Assembly: GCA_018398765.1 (NCBI GenBank)
Contig: JAHBMJ010005770.1
Span: forward strand, 46,458-64,770
Reading direction: 5' to 3'
Source: Chromera velia
Taxonomy: Eukaryota; Sar; Chromeraceae
Length of the DNA: 18,313 bases
In this document: positions 7,892 through 16,578 of the stretch, piece after piece
Numbering within the stretch: position 1 is the stretch's first letter
How the letters are laid out: each line of letters begins with the position of its first letter
The notes under the pieces: model-generated
What the model was told of the DNA's origin: nothing
Databases searched by the model: none
Seen by the model: only the letters and a program-made list of their open reading frames with translations
Made by a program: the position numbers and the translations under genes

Positions 7892-9076
7892 ATAGTCATC
7901 TTCTTTTGATCATCATCGGCTGAATGATCGGCGGGGCTTTTCGAAGGAAGGAAGGAAGGGAGGAAGGAAGATTGGTTTGAAAAGAGAGAGAGAGAGAGAG
8001 AGACTATTGAGTAGAGTATTTTTGCGTCATCGATATTCTTTCTCGTCGTCGGAGGCAGTTGTTTGAGCAGTGAGAGAAGAAAGAAAGAGATGGAGAGTCA
8101 CAGAAAGACAGACCTGCAGAAAGAAACCCAGGAGGAAGCAGAAGGAGGAAGAGCGGCGAGAGGAAAGGAAAGAAAGAAGACGGAGGACGGATGAAAGGGG
8201 AAGGACGAAGAGCAGAAGGGAGACAGACGGTGTGAAGAGAGAGCACGGTCTCTCTCTTGTGTGTTAGAGCTGCGAGGGGAAGGTGCGGTCTATGCAGTGG
8301 AGCTTCGTTCGTTTTTGAGGAGAGGGAGGAGAGGGATGGATGGAGGGCGGGAGGCGAGCTGTCACGTCACCTTCAGGACCGACAAGAGGGCGTCATGCCG
8401 GTTGTCTGCCTGTCAAACAAACAAAAGTGAGGGAGGGAGGGAGGAGAGGAAAGGGACTCTCTTCCTTGAAAGGAAGAAGGAAGAACTGATCGGAGGGGGG
8501 GGGCTCAACGGAGAGGAGCGAGGGATGAGTATCTTTTCTCACCCTCTCTCTTTTCTACCTGCTTGCCTTCCTTTGCAGTATGTAGTATGCGTGGCCGGTT
8601 TTCATGACTGAATGAATGCGAATGCGTGAGGAGACGGGAGAAGATTTTTGTTTTGTTGAAGGACGGATGGATGATGCTAATTATGTGCGTGCGTGGTGAG
8701 TGAAGGAACAAGTTGATCGACGGACAAAATATTTGGTCAACCAAGTCGGTGTGTGCATGCATCAATCACCGCATGCATGGCCCGGAGGAATTCACGAGGA
8801 GACCCCTTTCAACGTTTTCCTTCTTGTCGATCCTTTTCTTCGTTTGTTTGTTCGTTTCTTGGGGTTCCCTCCCTATCAACCGGTAAGCCAGTCAGACAGT
8901 CCGCCGTGCCAGACGCCTTTGCAGAAGGGGGTTGGACTGAAACTTTCGCACCGGGTGACTGAGGAGTATACGTGCACGTTTGTGCGTCTCCAGCCAAGCG
9001 AACAGACTCATTTTGCTGATCCCTTGAAGTTAATACATGCAAATACTTAGTTTAATATCATATTTGCCAAATAGCC
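7892..9076 (+). other. 3' flank without a supported gene
   Basis: It begins as the likely 3' UTR of the signal-peptide gene, then becomes purine-rich (GGAA runs near 7946-7970, GA repeat at about 7983-8003, AAG/GAG-rich to about 8500). An acceptor-like site near 8579 is followed by only 10 codons before a stop. ORFs in 8261-8611 and 8700-9050 show no motifs. Nothing further can be supported. Confidence 0.5.
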
Positions 9077-9168
9077 ATATAGAAAACACTAAAAAAACTA
9101 GTATTAAAAGAAAACTTGATAATTATTTTTCTCATTTTTGAGCTAGTTTTTGAGTGTTTTTCTAGGTG
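9077..9168. mobile_element. AT-rich foldback element or MITE remnant
   Basis: Left arm 9077-9101 (contains AAAACACTAAAAAAACTAG) and right arm 9143-9168 (contains CTAGTTTTTGAGTGTTTT) are imperfect reverse complements around a 41-bp loop. The AT-rich island around it (about 9040-9215) contrasts sharply with the flanks. A direct pair of GTGTACCA followed by CTAG or GCTAG sits at about 9206-9230. No ORF is present. Confidence 0.55.
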
Positions 9169-9249
9169 TTTTTAAACATCATGCATAAATAGTTTGAATT
9201 CTATTGTGTACCACTAGGTGTACCAGCTAGACTTTTAACGCAGGCAGTC

Positions 9250-9462
9250 TAGGCATAGTGAATGAAGTGAATGAAGTTGGCTTTGCCAGAGTGGAGCCGT
9301 GCTCCCAGCAGCCCATGTTCATGCAAGAGATCGTCAATCACTCAACTCTAGAGATAAGGCTAAGCACGAGATCCCCTGAAGTGCTTGCTTGATGAGCTTA
9401 CAAGCAGTATGCGCGTTGGAGGTGGTAATAGAAGACTCGAACAGAAGAAGAAAAGGTCGCGT
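9250..9462 (-). mobile_element. Probable 3' UTR and tail of the LINE
   Basis: It follows the LINE stop codon on the minus strand and contains no ORF. Near its far end the minus strand reads two ACTTCATTC units (9258-9278), a short tandem like the simple repeats that end some non-LTR elements. The exact border is not defined, and target-site duplications were not found. Confidence 0.4.
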
Positions 9463-11265
9463 TCACACAGAAACAGGCGTGCACAGTGAGTAACAAAGAT
9501 CGCAAACGGCTCTGCATGCTTCATACGGATCGACTTGTAAAGCCAAAAGCAGCATCTTCCTCACTTCTGTTTCGGCTGCATCCGATCCCTCAATTCCTTC
9601 TCTCTGAATCCTTTGCTTCACTTTCTTTCCCTCTATCACTTTGTTTAGTTTATTTCTTGCTTCTACCCAATTGGAGCATACTGAAAGCCGGTGCCAGCGA
9701 TCATCAATTTTTCTTCCATTTGAACAACCCTCTGCCAGATAAAACACCTCTCCCGGAGAGTTGGCCCCCCCCGTCAGACCCTTTCGATTTAGTGTCAATG
9801 CCCTTAGGAGTGGCTCAATCTTCTCACATAAGGTACTTCTCGGCAGACAGGACATCCGTACCTTGGGGCCATTCTTTGAAGACAAAAGAAATAGAGAAGA
9901 ACGTGAAGAAGACGGAAGAGCTCTCTGTAGTCCTGATAAAGAGGCAGACAGGGAGAAGTTGCCCCTTTCTTCCCTGTCTCCCCTTTTCATGCATTCCATT
10001 CCCCAGGCATCCTTAATTTTGGCAGAAACAAACAAATTCCCGTTCGGGGCCCGTCTTTCTGAGCTCCGGACAGGGAGAGACGTCAAAAAGTCAAGGCCTG
10101 CCCATCTGAACAGACCATTGACGGCTCTTCTTTGCTTCTGCCCCGCTGGACCCTTCCATGAATTCAAAAGAGCCTGAGGAATACGGAGATGCGAACGGCT
10201 AAGTACAATCCAGAATAAAGCAAAACGAGCACACAAGAGCGCGCGAGCAGACATTAAATTAACAAACAAAAGAGAGGGTACATGCAAACTCCTGACTGGA
10301 AGTCGGGCCGCCCATCGAACAAACCGGAGCCGCAAGTTATCAATCACCTCCCAGTCTCTCTGTCTTATCGGAAAGCACTCCAGGCTATAGAGTACCACCG
10401 GCTCCCAGCACGCCTTCAGCAGCTGCATCTTTCCCCCAAGAGGCAACTCAGACAGACTCGCAGCCAGACTAATCACCCCTCCCATTGCATGCTCTGCACT
10501 GCGTAGGCATGCTTCAATCGACCAAGTCAAATCTCTTCCCTCAAACAGAAGGCAACCCAAATATTTGTACTGATCACACCAGTCTACTTCCTTCCTTTGG
10601 TACAAAATCATGCCGTTACAGTCCTCGCGGTATTCACAAAGGCGCAGGACCTTGGTCTTCTTCAGATTGACATTCAACCCCCACTTTCCGCAATACCCCT
10701 CCAGGGCATCGAATTTTGCTTGGAGGTCGGCTGCTGAGTGTGTAAATAAGACAAGATCATCAGCGTAGCCTATACTTCCCAAACTGGCCCCAGCAAAGTG
10801 AACCCCCTCCGTTTCCTTTCCATCTCTCCGTTTTCCTTTCTGAATCTCATCATGCAGGTCATTAATGAATAATAGAAAAAGCGACGGGGACAACGCATCA
10901 CTTTGCTTAACCCCTGCTCCCTCTGGGAATAGAGCCGAATCCCCATCGACTCTCGCTTTCACGCCTCTATACATTGATGCAATCATCAACAGATCTCTCT
11001 TCTCTATTCCTTTAGCCTGCTACTTTGCCAGAAGCTTCAGCCGAGGGATGGAGTCAAACGCCTTTGAGAAGTCGACAAATCCGCCCAGGAGCCCCTTTTT
11101 GCCTCTTTTATATTCCTGTACCAAGCCTACCACTACTCCGATCCCCCCTCTTATGCTCACCCCTTTCCTAAACGAGCTTGCTAACGGATTCTATCATCCA
11201 TAAGGAGACCAAAGAGCTTCAGTCAGGGGGCTACTATTCTCATTCCTTTGTGGCCTCATGAAGTG
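9463..11265 (-). pseudogene. Decayed, 5'-truncated LINE (non-LTR) reverse transcriptase
   Basis: The longest open part (10989-9463, about 508 codons) holds RT motif B (KQSDALSPSLFLLFINDL, residues about 28-45), the catalytic YADDLVLF at about 75-82, GLNVNLKKTKV and YKYLGCLLF. It ends with a short Cys-containing tail (CRAVCDLCYSLC). Upstream in the same frame, across a TAG at 11022-11020, are FVDFSKAFDSIPR (motif A) and SSFRKG. Further upstream, near 11180, the frame shifts to KLFGLLMDDRIR, and another stop (TGA) follows near 11226. The coding trace fades by about 11265, and the endonuclease half is absent. Family role: target-primed reverse transcription. This copy is judged inactive: one TAG, at least one frameshift and a missing 5' half. 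The Ser in KQSDALSP replaces the usual Gly. Confidence 0.9.
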
Positions 11266-11279
11266 GTTTGTTTCCTCTA

Positions 11280-11732
11280 GCCTAAACTGATCCTAAACTA
11301 ACAGTCCAGTGCTGTCAGGTGCACCTATACATTCTCTGTACGTCTATAGCAAGTATTAGCCTAGGTAATAGCAACCGCTTACTGTTGTGACCCAATCATG
11401 CATGCACTTTCTCTACGGGCATGCCGGGGTCACATTGCCGGGGTCATTGAGTGTAGATGGACCCATACCACGAGCACGGCCATACAAAAGGTGAAGCAAA
11501 TAGAATAACTGGTATCATGTTGAGTTGAAGCAATCGATAGACGAAAGCAAACGACTGACGGAGAATAGAGACTCCACTGATAGACTTATATACGTAGAGA
11601 CCGAATCCTTTGGAGGTTCATGATTAAAATTTTGATTCACACTCTAGGGATTCATTTGTCATTTCATGGTAGGACGAGCGGTTTGTCGAACCGGGATACA
11701 CAAACTTGCTCTTCTCTTGATTCTGTTGAAAA
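11280..11732 (+). other. Leader-like or possible LTR-derived stretch upstream of the gag-like ORF
   Basis: No ORF is present. A CTGGTATCATGTTGAG sequence at about 11510-11525 begins like initiator-tRNA primer binding sites of Ty1/copia elements (TGGTATCA). There is no second LTR copy in the window to confirm it. CGGGGTCA occurs twice, near 11425 and 11440. Confidence 0.3.
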
Positions 11733-12173
11733 ATGTCTGAGGACAGCGAGACACCGTTGGGAAGGCAAACAAGGTCCGACTCAGCAGTCTTTGAGAAGTT
11801 GCTTGCAGCGAATGAACAATTGATGAATCAAAATCAAGATTTGACTTCCACTGTAAAATCTTTTCTTGCAAAGCAGAAGCAGTCAGAGAGTATGACTGCT
11901 GCCCCGTCTCCTTCCAAGAAAATTGATGACTGGAAGTATAAATTGACGGTGAAGAATCCCAACCAAATCTCCTACAGGGAGAGGTTGGAAATCCTTCGCA
12001 GCTTCGACAATCATCGGGGACGTCATGACGGAGTCTCAGAGTCGGCTGCGGCTTCTTGTTTCCTGTCTGGCCTCGAGATTTTTCCCTCCCTTCATGCTGT
12101 TGTTAAGCCCCTGCCCGATGAAAAATATATTCTTGGCTTTTTCTCTCGTTGCATCCTCTGTCAGGCCTCTTAA
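11733..12173 (+). pseudogene. Gag-like ORF fragment ending in a repeat array
   Basis: The open frame starts MSEDSETPLGRQTRSDSAVF. Residues about 20-50 (FEKLLAANEQLMNQNQDLTS) look like a coiled coil, followed by a Lys-rich linker and DDWKYKLTVKNPNQISYRER. This arrangement is reminiscent of retrotransposon capsid N-termini, but no zinc knuckle or protease is present. From about residue 129 (DEKYILGFF) the frame is made of the first unit of the array that follows, and it ends at a stop inside that array. So the native C-terminus is probably lost. It is read as a retrotransposon fragment from context; a host gene remnant is possible. Confidence 0.45.
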
Positions 12174-13174
12174 GTTTACTTTCATATAGAAACCAAATTC
12201 TGTCTGAAAGTAAACGAAGCCTTTTTCTCTTGTTGCGTCCTCTGTCAGGCCTCTTAAGACGTCATCGATGAAAAATATATTCTTGGCTTTTTCTCTTGTT
12301 GTTTCCTCTGTCAGGCTTCTTAAGACGTCATCGATGAAAAATATATTCTTGGCTTTTTCTCTTGTTGCGTCCTCTGTCAGGCCTCTTAAGACGTCATCGA
12401 TGAAAAATATATTCTTGGCTTTTTCTCTTGTTGCGTCCTCTGTCAGGCCTCTTAAGACGTCATCGATGAAAAATATATTCTTGGCTTTTTCTCTTGTTGC
12501 GTCCTCTGTCAGGCCTCTTAAGACGTCATCGATGAAAAATATATTCTTGGCTTTTTCTCTTGTTGCGTCCTCTGTCAGGCCTCTTAAGACGTCATCGATG
12601 AAAAATATATTCTTGGCTTTTTCTCTTGTTGCGTCCTCTGTCAGGCCTCTTAAGTTTACTTTCATACAGAAAGCAAATTCTGTATGAAAGTAAACGAAGC
12701 CTTTTTCTCTTGTTGCGTCCTCTGTCAGGCCTCTTAAGACGTCATCGATGAAAAATATATTCTTGGCTTTTTCTCTTGTTGCGTCCTCTGTCAGGCCTCT
12801 TAAGACGTCATCGATGAAAAATATATTCTTGGCTTTTTCTCTTGTTGTTTCCTCTGTCAGGCTTCTTAAGACGTCATCGATGAAAAATATATTCTTGGCT
12901 TTTTCTCTTGTTGTGTCCTCTGTCAGGCCTCTTAAGACATCATCGATGAAAAATATATTCTTGGCTTTTTCTCTTGTTGCGTCCTCTGTCAGGCCTCTTA
13001 AGTTTACTTTCATACAGAAAGCAAATTCTGTATGAAAGTAAACGAAGCCCTTTTCTCTTGTTACGTCCTCTGTCAGGCCTCTTAAGTTTACTTTCATACA
13101 GAAAGCAAATTCTGTATGAAAGTAAACGAAGCCTTTTTCTCTAGTTGCGTCCTCTGTCAGGCCTCTTAAGACGT
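12117..13174. repeat. 15-unit tandem array of 66-bp and 84-bp units, four with hairpins
   Basis: All units share a 37-bp segment (ending CCTCTGTCAGGCCTCTTAAG on plus). Eleven units join it to a 29-bp spacer with GACGTCATCGATG and AATATATTC. Four units, with hairpins starting at 12174, 12654, 13002 and 13086, have instead a 47-bp spacer with perfect or near-perfect 18-bp arms (GTTTACTTTCATACAGAA and its complement). Both lengths are divisible by three, so frames stay open on both strands. The minus frame reads LRGLTEDATREKAKNIFFID repeats, with GFVYFHTEFAFCMKVN at the hairpins. Variant units (LRSLTEETTREK) occur twice at matching places, showing block duplication. The spacer seen in the 66-bp units appears to come from the gag-like ORF. 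Confidence 0.95.
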
Positions 13175-13472
13175 GACAGGTCATCGCAAGTGTTCGGCCT
13201 TGAAGCTTTAGGCGCTCTGTTTTCTCTGTTTTTGTTGTGACCGCCCAATGTGACGACTGTCTGTGTGCCTGTTTGCACATCTTTTCTTTTCACCCATCCA
13301 CCTGCATACCTTCCTATTAGATACCTTCCTCTGCGTCTTCCTCCTTCCTTCCTCTCTCTCAATTCACCCGCTAGGACCTGGCTTTGCTTTGTGTTTTTCG
13401 TTTGAGAAAACCAGACAAAACCAGCAAGCCAGCGAAACTTCAGGAAGGCATGCTCTGTCTGTCTGAGTGCAG
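13175..13472 (+). other. Pyrimidine-rich non-coding stretch upstream of the LRR exons
   Basis: Nothing with coding character on the plus strand; minus ORFs here are shadows of the array and the LRR gene. The end (CTGTCTGTCTGAGTGCAG, 13455-13472) is a good polypyrimidine tract plus acceptor, suggesting an intron with further LRR exons upstream or lost. Confidence 0.5.
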
Positions 13473-15229
13473 AATGTGACATGAGTGACTCTGCGGGCGG
13501 GACCCTTCTGCACTCTCTTTCGTCTTCTCTGGAGTATCTGGATGTGGGCGGTTAGTGGAGAGACGTCCTCTCTGTGAGAGTTCCGAGCCTCTCTGATTCT
13601 TCTTCTCCGCTTCCTCTGTGTGTGGCGCTTCTCGCTCTCCCAATCGTTTCCTTCTTCCAACTTGAATGCAATTCTGTTCCTTTCTTTTCTTCTTCTCTCG
13701 TGGGTCCTAACTGGACCTAGACAACAGAACCAGAAAGAAGTCTTGCTGTCGGTACGGAAAGCAGCCTCTTCATACTCTTTTGTCTGGATTTGCTTTAAAA
13801 ATTTGTGAATGCCATGGATGCAGAGAACCGACTCGGGTCGCACAGCATGGAAGCCCTCAGGTCTGCCTTCGGTGAGGGCTCTCTCTCGAAGCTTCTGGGC
13901 CTGGATGTCAGCAACAACCCTCTGGGCCCCTCTGGAGTGGCGACGCTGGCAAGGGGACTGTCCGCTTCCGAGCGAGCACTTCCCCTGCAGTCCCTCAAAC
14001 TGAGCAATACAGCCGCCAAGGCAGAGGGGGTGAAGGCGCTGAGCGCCCCTTTGAAGGAAGGGAAGGCACCCTCTCTGCAGGTGCTGGACTTGGGGGGCAA
14101 CGACATGAAGGCAGAGGGTGTGGGGGGGTTGGCGGGGGCGGTGGGGGCGGGGACCCTCTCGTCCCTGAGGGTCCTCATTTTGAAGAAGAATTGTCTTGCA
14201 AGCAAATCCGAGGGGGATGAATGGAGTTTCAGTGGTTTGACCGCTCTGTCCTCTCATCAGTTCCCTGCCTTGCAGGAGCTGGACTTGAGTGAGAATGAAC
14301 TTCGAGGCTCAGACGATGCTGACACCGCAGCTCCAATGGTTGGTGAAGCAATTGGAGGGGGAAGGTTGCCGTCGGTCGAAAGGCTGAACCTTGTTGGCAC
14401 CCAAATGCAGCAAGCCGATGTGACTGCTATGTGCAGTGCCCTTGAAACCGGCAGCGTGCCCTCCCTCAAGGCACTCCACCTTTGTCGAGTGGACGTTCCT
14501 GCAGGTCAGGCCCTTGCCGCTGCTTTAGATTCCGATCGTCTGCCTGAATTGAAGGAGCTGGTAGTACAAGACGAGCCCCTCTCAGAGGGAATGGGTGTTG
14601 TCATACGCAGCATCGCAAGCGGTAAGGCTCCCGCTCTCTCTCTGCTGAAAATAGAAATAGCCTATGCTGCCTATCCGACTGATCCGAACACACACGTCGA
14701 TGACATTTGGGGAGCACTGGCAGAGGGGCTCAGGGGAGGGAAGTTGGGGTCTCTTGAAGACCTAGAATTGTTCTTTCGATGTGATCATGGTCATGAAGAT
14801 GATTTGACAATTGAGCCAAGTCGTGAGTTTGTAAGGGCCTTAGGGACAGGGGGGTTGTCTTCTCTGCGAAGACTGTCACTCGAGTGGTCGGAAGAATCAG
14901 ATGAAGTGGTGGGGGCCCTTGCAGAGAGTTTGGGGTCGGGGGGCCTGGAGTCCCTCGAGGAGCTGTGTGTCACTGTGGTATGTGAGGGTGGGGAGGGTTG
15001 TAGAGCATTGGGGGAAGTGTTGAGCACTGGAAAGGTGCAGTCTCTCCGAAAGTTGGTGTTGGGGTGGTACGGCGATGAAAGCCTCGAGAAATTAGCAGAG
15101 GGGTTGGGGGTGGGCTCACTGTCTCCAGAAGTGGCAGTGGACTTCCATCTCTGGCCCTCAGAGGGGGCGGACGCAGCTGTAAAAGCATTTGCTGGTATCA
15201 TCCGTGACAGGAAGGTCCCGGGGCTCTGA
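13473..15229 (+). CDS. Leucine-rich repeat protein (ribonuclease-inhibitor-like), two exons
   Basis: Exons 13473-13550 and 13824-15229; the intron is GT-AG (GTTAGT ... GATGCAG). Splicing joins LEYLDVG to ENRLGSHSMEAL, completing one LRR in phase, so the ATG at 13814 (intron) is probably not the start. The first usable ATG is 13481; reading CDMSDSAGG from an acceptor at 13472 suggests more exons upstream. About 14-15 repeats of 28-32 residues follow, of the type LxxLxLxxNxLGxxGVxALAxGL with Gly-rich turns (GGGRLPSVERLNL, GGLSSLRRLSL, GKVQSLRKLVL). No signal peptide, kinase, NACHT or TIR domain is visible. LRRs of this kind bind proteins; no partner is indicated. The frame stops at TGA 15227-15229, but LRR sequence continues in frame beyond it, so the gene looks recently broken. 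Confidence 0.82.
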
Positions 15230-16062
15230 AGGCTCGAGATTATGGATGAGGAGGAAGGGTTCATCGGGGGGGGTGCTGCCCGAGATCTGGGGGAAGCATT
15301 GGCCCATATGTTAGGGGAGAAAAAGACAGCTTCACTGAGTTCGCACGCTCTTGAAGTGCTCTGGATAGACTGTGACGCTTTTGAACCAGAGAAAGGACTA
15401 TCTGGTCTCTTCAACGGCATAGCGTCCGGGGGAGGTTACCTCCCTTCCCTCCACCGCATTCATATCGACAAACTCCGCCAGCATCATACCTCCACTGCCC
15501 CCCCCCTAGCCGAATGCATCACAAAGGGCAAATTTCCCAAACTCCGAATTGTGTATTTGACCCCTGACTCCAACGCCGTGCTAGAAGCCGTAAAGGAAGG
15601 CATGCAGGCGCGTGCCCTCGCCCTCTGTTCCTCCACGCAAAGTCTCTCAGAAGTCTGACCTTGAGGTCGGAAGAGACGAGAGCCTCCCATCTGCATGTGG
15701 CATGCAGCCGAGTCAGACTCTGCTCAGATGTCAGCACTCGCAGTCGCTTTGAGCTTTGAGCAGCTGGCAGGTCTGCAAGAGCTCAAGTTCGAGGGAGAGG
15801 TCTGTTCAGAGAGCCTCTCTGCTTTGAGCGTTGAGGTGCGGAGTGGGAAGCTGCGGTTTCTCCGTTGCCGAGAGTCCCCCTAGATAATAACGAAGGGACG
15901 TCCGCTCTCTGTCAGGCTTTGTCTGCGGAAAAGATGCCAGAGCTGCGCAGGCTGCGTATATGATGCCGACCTCGGCGACCTGAAAAAAATGGTCAAAGCA
16001 TGGGATGAGGCAACCCCTCCCCCTCTAGAGAAACTGGATTTTGTTCTGTTGAACTTTCACGT
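15230..16062 (+). pseudogene. Degenerate 3' part of the LRR gene
   Basis: After TGA 15227 the same frame continues RLEIMDEEEGFIGGGAARDL with two to three further LRRs up to a TGA at 15656. Around 15630 the LRR reading moves to another frame (KSLRSLTLRSEE). It then returns to the first frame (SALAVALSFEQLAGLQELKF), shifts again near 15865 (DNNEGTSALCQALSAEKMPE) and once more near 15960 (YDADLGDLKKMVKAWDE, then LEKLDFVLLNF). At least three frameshifts and one nonsense change are needed. The last LRR is cut at about 16062, next to the AT-rich element. Confidence 0.8.
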
Positions 16063-16069
16063 CACTCTA

Positions 16070-16279
16070 ATTTCTATCATTAGCAATCTAATTATCAATC
16101 CTATCATTTACTAAAACCGATTATTAATCGGTCTATAGGCCATCATGCAATGCATGAGTCTAAGACAATTGCTATAATTTAAAATTTCAAGTCAATTTAA
16201 TCAAATGAATTATCATACTGTAATATTTGGAAATAAAATACTAAAATTGGAATGTTACAATGATGCTAATATTAGAAAT
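16070..16279. mobile_element. AT-rich MITE-like element, about 210 bp
   Basis: A sharp AT-rich island with no ORF. Ends ATTTCTATCATTAGCA (16070-16085) and TGCTAATATTAGAAAT (16264-16279) are inverted repeats matching at 14 of 16 positions. A 17-bp palindrome (ACCGATTATTAATCGGT) lies at 16116-16132. It sits where the LRR remnant stops, so it may have truncated it. No target-site duplication was identified; alternatively it is an LTR or other AT-rich relic. Confidence 0.45.
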
Positions 16280-16400
16280 AAAAAAATAATAATTTTTGAG
16301 CCTTGAACACCATGAAAAAAAGATACTGATTGATGGATTGATAGGTTCCGACGTTCCGCACTAGGCCTTCCCGCTATGTCCATCTGTTGCCAGATGCCTG

Positions 16401-16465
16401 TATGACTCAGTGAGTGGTCAGCATGCAGAATTACAAATGCAAAGGTACCCGGTTTGAATCTCGCT
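16401..16465 (+). mobile_element. tRNA-like Pol III promoter pair (SINE-like head)
   Basis: The sequence TGACTCAGTGAGTGGTCAGCATG (A-box-like, the familiar AGTGGTTAGCAT form with a 2-bp insertion) is followed about 40 bp later by GGTTTGAATCTCGC (B-box-like, consensus GGTTCGAATCC). The spacing suits a tRNA, but the T-stem does not pair well and no acceptor stem is seen. It is therefore a tRNA-derived SINE head or tRNA relic, not a functional tRNA. Confidence 0.4.
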
Positions 16466-16578
16466 AACCCCCTCTTCCTGCTATGGATGCGCATGATTCA
16501 CTGAGACCACTTCTGTATTCCTACCTGTACAATCACCATGCCATACCCATGTAAAGCTAGAAACCGCTAAAAAACGAA

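Noticed and set aside
8554-8611. Acceptor-like CCTTTGCAG followed by YVVCVAGFHD and a stop
   Set aside because: Only ten codons, no partner exon could be found; may be a 3' UTR intron but unsupported.
8700-9050. 116-codon plus-strand ORF
   Set aside because: Composition and content show no domain; extends into the AT-rich island.
9486-11203. Plus-strand ORFs opposite the LINE
   Set aside because: Antisense shadows of the reverse transcriptase frame.
12117-13174. CRISPR-like array
   Set aside because: The whole unit repeats with no unique spacers, there are no cas genes, and the setting is eukaryotic.
12036-13280. 414-codon minus-strand ORF made of LRGLTEDATREK repeats
   Set aside because: Unit lengths of 66 and 84 bp are divisible by three, so open frames arise on both strands automatically, and part of the repeat is the non-coding hairpin. 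Described as a repeat array instead.
13364-15420. Minus-strand ORFs opposite the LRR gene
   Set aside because: Shadow frames of the LRR coding sequence and its 5' flank; no domain signal.
16401-16465. Functional tRNA gene
   Set aside because: The T-stem does not pair and no acceptor stem is visible; kept only as a SINE-like head.
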